Shown here: positions 23,634 to 31,855 of the stretch, one piece after another
Layout: each line of letters starts with the position of its first letter
How positions within the stretch are numbered: the stretch's first letter is position 1
Source: a virus
Reading direction: 5' to 3' (one strand)
DNA: 64,000 bases
Virus record (IMG/VR): IMGVR_UViG_3300017951_000002
Span: 1-64,000 of that record
Notes under the pieces: model-generated
Databases searched by the model: none
Told to the model about the DNA's origin: nothing
The model's input: only the letters and a program-made list of their open reading frames with translations
Position numbers and translations under genes: made by a program

Positions 23634-25952
23634 ATGTCAGAATTTCGTCCACAAGCTCCCTCCGCAGAAACCGTTTTCTACCGCACGTACAGCCGCCGCA
23701 AACAAGACGGCACCCGCGAGAACTTTCAGGAGGCTATGACCCGCACGGTCGATGATCTTGCACGGATTGGCAAGTTTACCGAGCAAGAAGCCGCGCAAGT
23801 CACCGAGCAAGCCTTAGCTCAGCACGCATTCCCCTCTGGTCGCGCCTTCTGGGTGGCTGGTACCGAATGGGGCCAGAAGCAGGAGAACTTCTCAGGCTAC
23901 TACAACTGCACGTCCACCCACATGTCCGACCTGGAAGCCTTCGGGCTTATGGTAGACCTGGCAATGCAGGGCTCTGGCACTGGCGCTGTGCTTGAGCAGG
24001 ATGTAATCGATGCCCTTCCTGCCGTTAGCCACGAGCTGGAGATCGTCTCGACCACCGAGATCGGCACGAACTCCGCCCGCCGCGCTGAGACCACCTTTGA
24101 CACCCTGCTGCCTTCTGGCGCTGTAACCCTCTCTGTGGGCGATTCCCGCAAGGGCTGGCAGGATGCCTACCAGCTGATCGTTAACTGGGCTCACGAGGGC
24201 CTGGAGCACCACGAGGGGCACATCCGCATCCACCTGGATCTGGGCAACGTCCGCCCCGCTGGCGAGCGTCTGAAGGGTTTCGGCGGCACTTCTAACCCTA
24301 TCAAGCTGGAGGTCATGTTCCGCAAGGTTGTGGATCTGCTGAACGGTGCCGTAGGCCGCAAGCTCACCACTGTCGAAGCCTGCCTGCTGATCGACGAGGC
24401 CGCTGCCTGCATCGTTGCTGGTAACATCCGCCGCTCTGCTGGTATGCGCCAGTTCAGTCAGGACGACCAAGAGGCTGCTACCGCCAAGCTTGGCCTTTAC
24501 AGCCAGGACGAGGACGGCAACTGGCGCGTGGACCCAAAGAAGGAAGCCCTTCGCATGGCGAACCATACCCGTTGCTACCACAGCAAGCCAGACTACAAAA
24601 CCGTAGAGGACGCCGTACTCCTGCAGTTCAGCTCTGGAGAAGGCGCCATTCAATATGTGCCTGAGTCCGTGGCTCGCGCTAACGTGGACATCCTGCCTGA
24701 CCCTGCCTCCAAGCGCGGTTTCCTGGAGCTATACAACCTGAAGGGACGCGAGGCTGCCAAGCGTTACCTAGGGCTTGCCTTCCAAGCCACCTACGGCGAG
24801 GAGTGCGATGAGCGGGAACTGCAGCACCGTATGGACCGCTATGGTCTGAACCCCTGCGGCGAGATCATTGGTCGCGACTTCCACTGCAACCTGGCTGAAG
24901 TTCATCTCAATACCATTGATCCCAACGACAAACAGGCTCAAGAAGCGGCCTTCTACGCTGCTGGCCTCCAGGTCGCGGCCCTCCTGCAACACGAATTTGT
25001 GCATGAGCGCTACCAGTACAGTCGGAGCATTGATCCGATTGTTGGCGTCAGCTTTACTGGTCTCTTCGATTTTCTTGTTCACGCACTAGGCTACGAGTGG
25101 CTGCGCTGGATGATGCAGGGTCGCCCTGACAACCGCGCCGCCAAGTTGTTCGTCGGCAAGGAACGCAACTACCTGTCCCGCTGGCGGAAGGCTGCTCGTG
25201 ATGGCGTGGTTGCCTACTGCGAGAAGCACGGCATTCGCATCCCGAATCGCATCACCACCGTCCAGCCTGCTGGCACCAAGTCACTGCTGACTGGCGCCTC
25301 CTCTGGCTGGCATCCGCCCAAAGCTCAACGTTTTATTCGGAGAATCACCCTTGGTGTCAATGATCCTCTGGTGCCTGCTCTTATTGAGCACGGTTATAGC
25401 GTCATCCCTGCCCAGTCCGCTCGCGACGACGATGGCAACCTGCTTGACGACATTTCCGATCCTCGTGTTCATGAGGTGCTGGTGGAGATCCCGACCGAAG
25501 TAAGCTGGGCAAACATCCCTGGCTGTGATGAGTTTGACCTGGCTAAACTGCCTGTCGAAGCCCAGTATTGCCTCTATATGCAGGTTCAACAATACTACAC
25601 AGAGCACAACACGTCAGCCACTATCGAGCTGCGTGAAGAGGAGGTTCCTGTTCTGTCCAAGTTGATCTACGAGAACATCCAGGAGAACGGCGGCTACATT
25701 TCCGCAGCTCTGTTGGCTCGATTCGACGTTGACGGCGGTACCTTCCCAAGGCTCCCGTTTGAGCCAATCTCCAAAGAGCGTTATGATGAACTCATGGCAA
25801 TCCAAGAAATCTCAGGCGAAACCGACGAGGACTTTCTGACCACGCTCAACAAATTCGATTCTTCCGACTGGAGTATCGAATCTGTCGCGGGCTGCTCTAA
25901 CGCTGCATGTATCGCTAAAGCAGAAGCCGACGAGCGGGAGAAAGGGGTATGA
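23634..25952 (+). CDS. nrdJ: Adenosylcobalamin-dependent (class II) ribonucleotide reductase
   Basis: 772 residues, the size of monomeric class II ribonucleoside-triphosphate reductases. The loop NPCGEI places Asn406, Cys408 (thiyl radical) and Glu410. Cys92 (in YYNCTSTH) and Cys418 would be the redox pair, and the C-terminal CSNAAC (Cys754, Cys759) the reducing shuttle. It makes dNTPs from NTPs using vitamin B12 without oxygen. Followed by overlapping dcd; the glutaredoxin at 21530 is a likely reductant. Confidence 0.93.
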   Translation: MSEFRPQAPSAETVFYRTYSRRKQDGTRENFQEAMTRTVDDLARIGKFTEQEAAQVTEQALAQHAFPSGRAFWVAGTEWGQKQENFSGYYNCTSTHMSDLEAFGLMVDLAMQGSGTGAVLEQDVIDALPAVSHELEIVSTTEIGTNSARRAETTFDTLLPSGAVTLSVGDSRKGWQDAYQLIVNWAHEGLEHHEGHIRIHLDLGNVRPAGERLKGFGGTSNPIKLEVMFRKVVDLLNGAVGRKLTTVEACLLIDEAAACIVAGNIRRSAGMRQFSQDDQEAATAKLGLYSQDEDGNWRVDPKKEALRMANHTRCYHSKPDYKTVEDAVLLQFSSGEGAIQYVPESVARANVDILPDPASKRGFLELYNLKGREAAKRYLGLAFQATYGEECDERELQHRMDRYGLNPCGEIIGRDFHCNLAEVHLNTIDPNDKQAQEAAFYAAGLQVAALLQHEFVHERYQYSRSIDPIVGVSFTGLFDFLVHALGYEWLRWMMQGRPDNRAAKLFVGKERNYLSRWRKAARDGVVAYCEKHGIRIPNRITTVQPAGTKSLLTGASSGWHPPKAQRFIRRITLGVNDPLVPALIEHGYSVIPAQSARDDDGNLLDDISDPRVHEVLVEIPTEVSWANIPGCDEFDLAKLPVEAQYCLYMQVQQYYTEHNTSATIELREEEVPVLSKLIYENIQENGGYISAALLARFDVDGGTFPRLPFEPISKERYDELMAIQEISGETDEDFLTTLNKFDSSDWSIESVAGCSNAACIAKAEADEREKGV

Positions 25953-26452
25953 CCATCGTCGACCACCAGATCCGCTACTTGTCCCGCATGGCGGGACTTG
26001 TGGAGCCATTTGACCCTGAAATGGTCAACCCTGCTTCCATCGACGTTACCCTGGGCGCTACCCTCCTTCGGGAGGGCGGTGCTGGGGAAGACCGCTGGGT
26101 GGAGGTGGATATCGAAAACGGCATCTACAGCCTGGCTCCAGGTGAGTTCGTCCTGGCTCATACTGCCGAGATCGTTCGCGTCCCGCCCAATCTTGAGTGC
26201 GTCTTTAACCTAAAGTCGTCCCGAGGGCGCGAAGGTTTTGATCACCTCATGGCTGCCTACATCGACCCTGGCTTCCACGGCCAAGTCACCCTGGAGCTGG
26301 TCAACGTCAACCGTTTCCACCGTCTCCCCTTGGAGCATGGTATGCGGATCGGCCAGCTGCGGTTCTCGACACTCGACGAGACTCCTATGCGCAGCTACGC
26401 CGTCACTGGCCGCTATATGAACGACCAAGGCGTCCAGGCCTCCAAGGGGTGA
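25949..26452 (+). CDS. dcd: dCTP deaminase
   Basis: 167 residues. Family motifs: VNPASIDVTLG, then FNLKSSRGREGFDHLMAAYIDPG split around the S-S-R-G-R phosphate loop, GQVTLELVN with the catalytic Glu, and RIGQLRF. It deaminates dCTP to dUTP, feeding ThyX. ATGA overlap with nrdJ. Trimeric dUTPase relatives share these motifs, so a bifunctional enzyme is possible. Confidence 0.88.
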   Translation: MTIVDHQIRYLSRMAGLVEPFDPEMVNPASIDVTLGATLLREGGAGEDRWVEVDIENGIYSLAPGEFVLAHTAEIVRVPPNLECVFNLKSSRGREGFDHLMAAYIDPGFHGQVTLELVNVNRFHRLPLEHGMRIGQLRFSTLDETPMRSYAVTGRYMNDQGVQASKG

Positions 26453-26498
26453 TACACTGATTAAGTCCACCCCGATGGACGGTTTAAGGAAAACCCCC

Positions 26499-26527
26499 GA
26501 GGCCCCCTGAGAAAGGGCCTCTTTTTT
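26499..26527 (+). terminator. Terminator after dcd
   Basis: GAGGCCC/GGGCCTC stem with a 9-base loop and a run of six T. Confidence 0.85.
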
Positions 26528-26544
26528 ATGCTCAGGCAACCTAA

Positions 26545-26551
26545 TAAGAAT
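26545..26551 (+). promoter_or_regulatory. Possible -10 box TAAGAAT at the portal gene
   Basis: CTAATAAGAATGG, a TAGAAT-like variant overlapping the ATG at 26550. Confidence 0.35.
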
Positions 26552-28202
26552 GGCTGGCGTGATGCCGCTACTCAGCAAACTTTCCGAGACGGATCTCATG
26601 TCACACGGCATCAACCACCCGATTAACGACCCTGCGCTGGTGAGCTACCACCGCCCTGAACTGGTCAAGCTTCTTCCTCAACTTGAGCAGGCTTACGACT
26701 GCTGGACCCTCCTAAACGCCGACGGCCTTGGTGTCGCCAAGGAGAAGTACCTGCACAAGGAACCTGCTGAGCCCGCAGCGGCCTACAAGGCTCGCCTTGA
26801 CCGTGCGACATACACTCCAATCTACCGTGACAGTATCCGCTCCTATGCTGGTCTGTTGAGCCGCTTCCAGATCGTGGATGCGCCCCCTAGCATGCAAGCC
26901 AACAACGACAACGTGGACCTTCAGGGCTCCAGCATGCAGTCGTTTCTGACCCTGGCTGACGAGATGGTGCTCCGTGATGGCGGCAGCTTCATCATGGTTG
27001 ACATGATGCCCGAGACCGCAGCGGATAACTTTTTTGATCAGATGAACGACGGTCGCCATCCGTACTTCATTTCCGTCAAGCGCTCCGACGTGATTAACTG
27101 GCAGGTCAGCTATGACCGTGGTCGCGAGACGGTGGAGCGTGTGACCGTCCGTCAGCTGCGTTCTGTCGCTAGCGAAGGCTTTGGCAGTAAGGTCGAGCCC
27201 ATCTACTACGTGCTGACGCCTGGGAAGGTTGAGATTTACCGCCTAGTGAAGTCCGACGCCAGCCGCTGGAGTAACAAAAAGATCGATGAGATGGGAACCA
27301 GCATGCCCATCATCCCCCTGGTGTGGTATGGTGCAACCACCAGCCGCTTTGCCCAGGGCGACCTGCCCATGGATGGCCTGGCTGATCTCAGCATCCAGCA
27401 CTTCCAGATGCGCTCCGACCTTTGCGAGCTGCTCCACAAGTGTGCGATGCCCGTCCCCGTCCGCAAGGGCGCTCCCATTGGCCCTGACGGCAAGGCCGCC
27501 CCTCTGGTTCTCGGCCCCAACACCGCTGTCGACCTGCCTGCAGAAGGTGGCGACTTCGGCTTCGCCGAGCCTACTGGCAAGAGCCTTGAGCGCCACCAGA
27601 ACGAGATCAAGCACGTTGAAGAGTTGATGGATCGCAGCTCCTTGAACTTCCTCTATGGAGCCAACGTCAAGACCGCAACCGAGGCCAGCCTCCGCGCTTC
27701 ACAGGTTGCTTCCAGTGTATCCGCCCTGATCCGCAACAAGACCGCTGCCTTTGGCGTGCTGATGCGTCTCTGGGCCTGGTATGCAGGCGAGCAGTCCAGT
27801 GTCACCGAAGAGTCGGGCCTGGCCATCAACGACTCCCTGATCAGCAAGCCTGTTGAAGCTTCCGAGATTGCTCAGCTGGTCAACCTGTTCAACACTGGCC
27901 TACTGTCCCGTCAGACCGTGCTGGAAGAGCTGCAGCGTGGTGGTGTCCTGGATCCTGACCTGGTTGTCGATCAAGAGATCGAGCGCATCGAGGAAGACCG
28001 CGAGGACAGCCTGGACAAGCAGATCGAAGAGGGTGAGATCAAGCTGGAAGCTGACCTCAAGCGTGCCGAGCAGTTCCAAGCAGTGGCTCCCAGCCAGCCA
28101 GGGCAGAGCGGTGACAATGCCCCGAGCAGCGGCCAGTCCTCTGAGAAGAAGGGCAAGTCCGAACAGGAAAAGACCGAACAAGCCGCCAAGGTCGCTAAGT
28201 AA
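26550..28202 (+). CDS. Portal protein, DUF4055 type
   Basis: 550 residues. It resembles DUF4055 portals: NDPALVSYHRPEL near the start, GLLSRFQIVD, SDVINWQV, MDGLADLSIQHFQMRSDL, HVEELMDRSSLNFL and KTATEASLRASQVAS. The C-terminal about 100 residues are acidic and helical and end in a Lys/Glu/Ser-rich tail. It forms the capsid vertex ring on which the terminase docks. The ATG at 26550 lies in a -10-like box; later in-frame ATGs at 26562 and 26598 are alternatives. It is separated from the terminase genes by 9 kb. Confidence 0.88.
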   Translation: MAGVMPLLSKLSETDLMSHGINHPINDPALVSYHRPELVKLLPQLEQAYDCWTLLNADGLGVAKEKYLHKEPAEPAAAYKARLDRATYTPIYRDSIRSYAGLLSRFQIVDAPPSMQANNDNVDLQGSSMQSFLTLADEMVLRDGGSFIMVDMMPETAADNFFDQMNDGRHPYFISVKRSDVINWQVSYDRGRETVERVTVRQLRSVASEGFGSKVEPIYYVLTPGKVEIYRLVKSDASRWSNKKIDEMGTSMPIIPLVWYGATTSRFAQGDLPMDGLADLSIQHFQMRSDLCELLHKCAMPVPVRKGAPIGPDGKAAPLVLGPNTAVDLPAEGGDFGFAEPTGKSLERHQNEIKHVEELMDRSSLNFLYGANVKTATEASLRASQVASSVSALIRNKTAAFGVLMRLWAWYAGEQSSVTEESGLAINDSLISKPVEASEIAQLVNLFNTGLLSRQTVLEELQRGGVLDPDLVVDQEIERIEEDREDSLDKQIEEGEIKLEADLKRAEQFQAVAPSQPGQSGDNAPSSGQSSEKKGKSEQEKTEQAAKVAK

Positions 28203-28220
28203 GCTTGAGCTAAAATACTC

Positions 28221-28251
28221 AGGGCCAGGGGTTGACTTCTGGCCTTTTTTT
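28221..28251 (+). terminator. Terminator after the portal gene
   Basis: GGGCCAG/CTGGCC stem with a 10-base loop and seven T. Confidence 0.85.
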
Positions 28252-28256
28252 GTGGT

Positions 28257-28262
28257 TAAAAT
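28257..28262 (+). promoter_or_regulatory. -10-like box TAAAAT
   Basis: TGTGGTTAAAATGGAAAGG directly after the terminator; the ribosome site AAAGGAGG follows for the 28293 gene. Confidence 0.45.
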
Positions 28263-28292
28263 GGAAAGGTAACCAATCAAAGGAGGTTCTAC

Positions 28293-28511
28293 ATGCACCA
28301 GACATCCACCCCTATCGTTGCCCGCTTCACTTTTACCCCTGAGCGTGCAGGAGAGTTCCTGGAAGACGACCGCCTCGTGACCCAGCAGGAGTACGAGACC
28401 ATCGACGAGATCATGGAGGACCTGCACATGTTCGGTGATGCCGTCATCGATTGCAGTGCCATTGTCAACGGCCAAGTAGTCAGCCTGTCCGACCATTCCG
28501 AGGACAACTGA
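28293..28511 (+). CDS. Small acidic hypothetical protein
   Basis: 72 residues with AAAGGAGG upstream. Contains ARFTFTPERAGEFLEDDR and DEIMEDLHMFGDAVID. First gene of the long series of tiny genes. Function unknown. Confidence 0.7.
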   Translation: MHQTSTPIVARFTFTPERAGEFLEDDRLVTQQEYETIDEIMEDLHMFGDAVIDCSAIVNGQVVSLSDHSEDN

Positions 28512-28513
28512 TT

Positions 28514-28651
28514 ATGCTAGCCATCACGCAAACCGAGTACTACCTGACCCTGCTGAAGTACCTAGCACTGATCGGCGGTACCACCGTCTTTGCTGCCCTG
28601 TTTATGGCTGCCGTCTGGGCGATCGTGTTCTATTCGCACTACTGGAGATGA
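28514..28651 (+). CDS. 45-residue membrane protein
   Basis: One long hydrophobic segment (LALIGGTTVFAALFMAAVWAI) flanked by charged ends. Overlaps the next gene by ATGA. Confidence 0.6.
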   Translation: MLAITQTEYYLTLLKYLALIGGTTVFAALFMAAVWAIVFYSHYWR

Positions 28652-28965
28652 CCCATGAACACGGCAAAAAGCTCCGCTCACCTGGCGGTAGCTTCGTCTA
28701 CGAAGTGCAGGGTCCTGTCTGTCGGCTGTTCGACCGAGAGGAACTTCCCTGGCCCAGCTGCTCCCTCCAATGGCGTGGTAAGCAACCTAGCTGGAGGAGA
28801 GTGGGTCGCAGGTTTGTTGCTGATCTTGCTGTTCGCCGCTGCCCTTCTTACGCCGTTCGAGCGGTTGATTCCTCAGGAACGGAATGGGAACAAGTCCTCA
28901 CGCTCTACCAGCACAGGCTCACGCCAGAAGAAAAGCTCTGGTGGTACGGAAAAGGGGCAGTATGA
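28648..28965 (+). CDS. Hypothetical protein
   Basis: 105 residues. Contains GGSFVYEVQGPVCRLFD and RLTPEEKLWWYGKGAV. ATGA overlaps at both ends, and GC-rich third positions support this frame over the competing one starting at 28655. No known domain. Confidence 0.65.
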   Translation: MTHEHGKKLRSPGGSFVYEVQGPVCRLFDREELPWPSCSLQWRGKQPSWRRVGRRFVADLAVRRCPSYAVRAVDSSGTEWEQVLTLYQHRLTPEEKLWWYGKGAV

Positions 28966-29105
28966 CGAAGAATAACAAGCGCAAGATCGGACAGAACTGG
29001 ACAGCTATGCTGAAAGCTGCGGGGATCCCTGACTCCCCTGGCTACCACGAAACCATCGCCAAACTCTACCCACAGGAGAAAACCAATGACACCAGAAGCA
29101 ACTGA
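28962..29105 (+). CDS. 47-residue basic protein
   Basis: MTKNNKRKIGQNWTAMLKAAG..., then ETIAKLYPQEK. Overlaps both neighbours. Function unknown. Confidence 0.55.
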   Translation: MTKNNKRKIGQNWTAMLKAAGIPDSPGYHETIAKLYPQEKTNDTRSN

Positions 29106-29328
29106 AGACATGAGGGCTGCCTGCCATGCTCTTGCTGAGCACATCCTGAGGCGTCCTTGTCACTCAAACCGTTCAAAATGGCTGCGGCAGCAAGTGATCG
29201 ACCTGCTGACCAAGAACGACCACATCCTGTGGTATGCTCAAGCCTACGAAAAGGAGTATGCTTACGCCGACGTGCGTAGCCCGTTCCTTGTCGACATCCT
29301 GAAAGCTTATGATGAGGAGGGCAACTGA
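29086..29328 (+). CDS. Small helical hypothetical protein
   Basis: 80 residues. Contains MRAACHALAEHILRRPCHSN, and ILWYAQAYEKEYAYADV. AGGAG upstream; overlaps the preceding gene by 20 bases and the next by one. Confidence 0.65.
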   Translation: MTPEATEDMRAACHALAEHILRRPCHSNRSKWLRQQVIDLLTKNDHILWYAQAYEKEYAYADVRSPFLVDILKAYDEEGN

Positions 29329-29783
29329 TGGCACGATCCAATCGACAACTGACCCAAACCGCGATAGAAGCCGTAGACTTGGCGCTTAAGTGGGATGGCC
29401 TCCTGCATGGAACTATTATTGCTGGCAATACTGAAATCTCCTCTCGTGACGGAGGGGTGCAGGTTAAGTTGTTTGGCAAGGAAATTCTTTTTCTTGGGTT
29501 CCAGGCCAACAGGGTTGTGACCGTCATTGTTCGTTCTGGTGATTTTCATGACAGCAAGGGTCGGCCTTCTCGGACCACCCGTGAACGTCTCAACGGTCTC
29601 CTGGACTTCCTGGGTGATCGAGGCATCATTCCCGAAGGCACTCGGGTTTTCCTGTCACCCGATGGCTGCCGTGTCGGCAAGGGTGAGCAATCACAGCCTT
29701 TGGATAAAGACAATCCCATGGCCCCTCTCTTGACCAGCTTCAAGCAAATTCCCGACTCACTTATCGCAAAAGGACTCTTATGA
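29328..29783 (+). CDS. Hypothetical protein
   Basis: 151 residues, alpha/beta in appearance: VQVKLFGKEILFLGFQANRV, VTVIVRSGDFHDSKGRPS, RLNGLLDFLGDRGIIPEG. No family recognised. Confidence 0.7.
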   Translation: MARSNRQLTQTAIEAVDLALKWDGLLHGTIIAGNTEISSRDGGVQVKLFGKEILFLGFQANRVVTVIVRSGDFHDSKGRPSRTTRERLNGLLDFLGDRGIIPEGTRVFLSPDGCRVGKGEQSQPLDKDNPMAPLLTSFKQIPDSLIAKGLL

Positions 29784-29968
29784 CTCAACTCCCCGAAGGC
29801 TGGACCACCCGCCAAACCCGATTTATGTGGTGCCTCGTCGATCCGACTGGCAAGGACCGTTCGTTCGGTCTAACCGAGGAGATCGTCAAGAGCGCCATCG
29901 ACCTACAGCCTGAGTTTTATCAGGGCGACGAACGACGAATAACCGTCAACAAGCACGTCGAACTGTAG
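29780..29968 (+). CDS. Small hypothetical protein
   Basis: 62 residues (MTQLPEGWTTRQTRFMWCLV). ATGA overlap with the previous gene; followed by a strong terminator. Confidence 0.6.
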   Translation: MTQLPEGWTTRQTRFMWCLVDPTGKDRSFGLTEEIVKSAIDLQPEFYQGDERRITVNKHVEL

Positions 29969-29997
29969 CATAAACCGAATAACTGCTGTACGGTAAA

Positions 29998-30031
29998 CCC
30001 CAGTCCTTGCAAAGGATCTGGGGATTTTTGT
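29998..30031 (+). terminator. Terminator
   Basis: CCCCAGTCCTT-GCA-AAGGATCTGGGG followed by ATTTTTG. Confidence 0.85.
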
Positions 30032-30062
30032 TGGTAACTTAATAATAGTTAAGTTGCTAACT

Positions 30063-30221
30063 ATGCTTGATCTTTTTGATTTTATGGGTCCTAGAGTGCT
30101 TGTGGTTTCCGACAAGCAGTACAAGGACGCCAAGCGCAAGCGCCTAGAGCAAAGGCGAGACCTGTATCAGGAGGCGCTGGATGGCGTCAACAAGGAGCTA
30201 AAGGAACTAGAGGAGTCGTAA
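30063..30221 (+). CDS. 52-residue charged helical protein
   Basis: MLDLFDFMGPRVLVVSDKQY, then a Lys/Arg/Glu-rich helix to the end. Stands alone between two terminators. Confidence 0.55.
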   Translation: MLDLFDFMGPRVLVVSDKQYKDAKRKRLEQRRDLYQEALDGVNKELKELEES

Positions 30222-30245
30222 CAGCTAGGCACAAATACTCAACTT

Positions 30246-30268
30246 TAGGGGCTTCGGCCCCCTTTTTG
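30246..30268 (+). terminator. Terminator
   Basis: GGGGC-TTCG-GCCCC followed by CTTTTTG. Confidence 0.8.
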
Positions 30269-30322
30269 TTGCGAGCTGATACCATTCTTGTAACAAAGGC
30301 TACAACTTTACGTTTTTTCTGG

Positions 30323-30328
30323 TACAAT
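30323..30328 (+). promoter_or_regulatory. -10 box TACAAT
   Basis: TCTGGTACAATGAGG; the 30410 gene follows after an 80-base leader. Confidence 0.5.
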
Positions 30329-30409
30329 GAGGGTAAGGCGTTGGACCCGTAAGGGTCGCAATTCGATCCAGAGCAAGCAACGGGGCTCTGGGCACTGTGG
30401 AGTATTCCA

Positions 30410-30577
30410 ATGACCGAACTCACCCTGATTCAAAAGAAAGAGCAGAAGCGTCGTGCTCTGTTCCAAGCCCAGTTCAGTAATGCCAAGGCCTATCGTGGCG
30501 TTCCTTACGGTAAGGTCGCCAATGGTAAGGCGGTCCATGGCCGACTTACCTACCGAGGTGTTGCCTACAGCAAGTGA
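30410..30577 (+). CDS. Small DUF4278-like protein
   Basis: 55 residues. Two copies of a YRGVxY motif (AYRGVPYGK and TYRGVAYSK), which I associate with DUF4278, a short domain of cyanobacteria. This is one of the host-type hints in the window. Its final codons carry the promoter of RNA gene B. Confidence 0.6.
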   Translation: MTELTLIQKKEQKRRALFQAQFSNAKAYRGVPYGKVANGKAVHGRLTYRGVAYSK

Positions 30578-30588
30578 CCTGTTAGAAT
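30561..30588 (+). promoter_or_regulatory. Sigma70-like promoter for RNA gene B
   Basis: TTGCCT (30561-30566), 16 bp spacer, TAGAAT (30583-30588), 8 bases before the RNA unit. Confidence 0.7.
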
Positions 30589-30594
30589 CAGAGC

Positions 30595-30674
30595 ATGCAG
30601 CCCAATGACTAGCTAGCTCAATCTAGCCCAGACGTTAGCTGCTACCCTGAGAAGCCCCCGAAAGGGGGTTTTTC
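30595..30674 (+). ncRNA. Small-RNA gene B with one structured unit
   Basis: The unit at 30597-30642 has outer stem GCAGC/GCTGC, loop strands CCAATGACTA and CCAGACGTTA, inner stem GCTAG/CTAGC and loop CTCAAT. A terminator follows at once. Predicted transcript about 80 nt, with no ORF. Confidence 0.75.
30654..30674 (+). terminator. Terminator of RNA gene B
   Basis: GCCCCC-GAAA-GGGGG followed by TTTTTC. Confidence 0.85.
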
Positions 30675-30780
30675 TTTGTCAATCTGTGGACTGGGCGAGA
30701 AAGTTGTCTGCTCCCCAGCACATTTGTTGATCCCCACGGTTTTGCCAACCAGAATGGATAGGTAGTCGCACCTACCACCC

Positions 30781-30876
30781 ATGAAGAACCCCTTCGAGAC
30801 TCTGTTCGGCAACGTCCTCTTGTTCCTGGCCTGTGCTGCAATCGTGCAGATGGCGCCAATCTTCTACAATCGTTAA
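30781..30876 (+). CDS. 31-residue membrane peptide
   Basis: MKNPFETLFGNVLLFLACAA..., one hydrophobic helix. Stands alone before a terminator, with AGAATGG upstream at 30751. Confidence 0.5.
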   Translation: MKNPFETLFGNVLLFLACAAIVQMAPIFYNR

Positions 30877-30884
30877 AAAGTATT

Positions 30885-30910
30885 GCGGGGTATTGACCCC
30901 GCTTTTCTTT
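30885..30910 (+). terminator. Terminator
   Basis: GCGGGG-TATTGA-CCCCGC followed by TTTTCTTTT. Confidence 0.85.
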
Positions 30911-30922
30911 TGGGCGATACTT
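30894..30922 (+). promoter_or_regulatory. Sigma70-like promoter over the terminator
   Basis: TTGACC (30894-30899), 17 bp, GATACT (30917-30922). The leader CATCAACCAAAGGAGGAACC follows and recurs at 32009 and 32205. Confidence 0.6.
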
Positions 30923-30947
30923 GAGCCATCAACCAAAGGAGGAACCT

Positions 30948-31202
30948 ATGACCACCATCACCCTGACCCTTGAGCTTCACCACAACAACCGCGTCATCAG
31001 CGGGCTTTACGACGTGGAAGATCACTTCACCATCGACTACGGCTTCGCTGTCCGCCCTGGCGCCTTCCCTGGCAAGGATGTCGTCGACGTGACCCTGGCT
31101 GACCTTGACCTCGGTCGCTTTGATGCAGAGGGTGACGCCTACATCTGCGACTTCCTCAACATCCTGCCTGGCGATCTCCTTTCCTGGGAGGCTGTTGACT
31201 GA
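30948..31202 (+). CDS. Small acidic hypothetical protein
   Basis: 84 residues after a strong AAAGGAGG site. Beta-rich look: ITLTLELHHNNRVISGLYDV, then DVTLADLDLGRFDAEGDAYI. TGATG overlap with the next gene. Function unknown. Confidence 0.7.
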   Translation: MTTITLTLELHHNNRVISGLYDVEDHFTIDYGFAVRPGAFPGKDVVDVTLADLDLGRFDAEGDAYICDFLNILPGDLLSWEAVD

Positions 31203-31384
31203 TGCAAACAGAAGCATGGACAACCGCTCTCGGCAGGGAGCTTCAAAACCTCAACTCACAAGGAGCCGATTTCAATGCCATTTACAGTCTCGAATGTCGC
31301 CTGCAGGCTGCGTTCAACCAGCTCAAGCTTATCCGCAGGTGCTACCACAAGCCGTGCCACGCACCTCATCTACCACAAGATTAA
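31202..31384 (+). CDS. Small hypothetical protein
   Basis: 60 residues, MQTEAWTTALGRELQNLNSQ, helical; C-terminus rich in His, Cys and Pro. Overlapped at its end by the 31275 ORF in another frame. Confidence 0.5.
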   Translation: MQTEAWTTALGRELQNLNSQGADFNAIYSLECRLQAAFNQLKLIRRCYHKPCHAPHLPQD

Positions 31385-31481
31385 GAATTATTACGGTGTG
31401 TTGGTAGACGGCATGACCCAGTTCTCTGGTAGTTATGATGCCTGTGTTGACTACATCAATCTTATGATCACCTATGACTAA
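31275..31481 (+). CDS. Overlapping small ORF
   Basis: 68 residues from an ATG with AAGGAG 11 bases upstream. The second half (KIKNYYGVLVDGMTQFSGSY) reads like a normal coding sequence, whereas the first half overlaps 31202. A later start is possible. Confidence 0.4.
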   Translation: MPFTVSNVACRLRSTSSSLSAGATTSRATHLIYHKIKNYYGVLVDGMTQFSGSYDACVDYINLMITYD

Positions 31482-31599
31482 CTACATCGTCTTCGGGGCC
31501 TACAGCTCCACTATCTGCGCCCTGGCAGGCTTTGCCTGCGGCTACATCTGGCAAACACTGATTAACGAGGAGGTTCTCAATGGCCCAAACCACCGCTGA
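31474..31599 (+). CDS. 41-residue membrane protein
   Basis: One hydrophobic segment with small residues and Cys (YSSTICALAGFACGYIW). Overlaps both neighbours. Confidence 0.5.
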   Translation: MTNYIVFGAYSSTICALAGFACGYIWQTLINEEVLNGPNHR

Positions 31600-31855
31600 A
31601 AAGAAGTCTCGCTTTGCCAGGGTCGCAGTGCCCCGCATCGAGACCGCCGTCAACCAGTTTAGGCTGATCGGCAACTGTTCCAGCAAGTCCAACTACGAAT
31701 GGGACCAGCTGAAGCTCAAAAAGATTTTCGTCCACATCCTGGTCGCCGTCCAAGACTGCGCCACCAGCTTCGGTCTGGATGTCCACTTTACCATCGACGA
31801 GGTAGACTCCAAGGACCTTTACGACCCCAACGCTCTGGAAGAGTTTTTGAAATGA
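31580..31855 (+). CDS. Hypothetical protein
   Basis: 91 residues. Contains RVAVPRIETAVNQFRLIGNC, a segment typical of short helical phage proteins, and an acidic end. GAGG upstream; ATGA overlap with the next gene. Confidence 0.65.
   Translation: MAQTTAEKKSRFARVAVPRIETAVNQFRLIGNCSSKSNYEWDQLKLKKIFVHILVAVQDCATSFGLDVHFTIDEVDSKDLYDPNALEEFLK

Noticed and set aside
28655-28975. ORF starting MNTAKSSAHL
   Set aside because: It overlaps the 28648-28965 frame almost fully. The latter has ATGA coupling on both sides and typical codon use.
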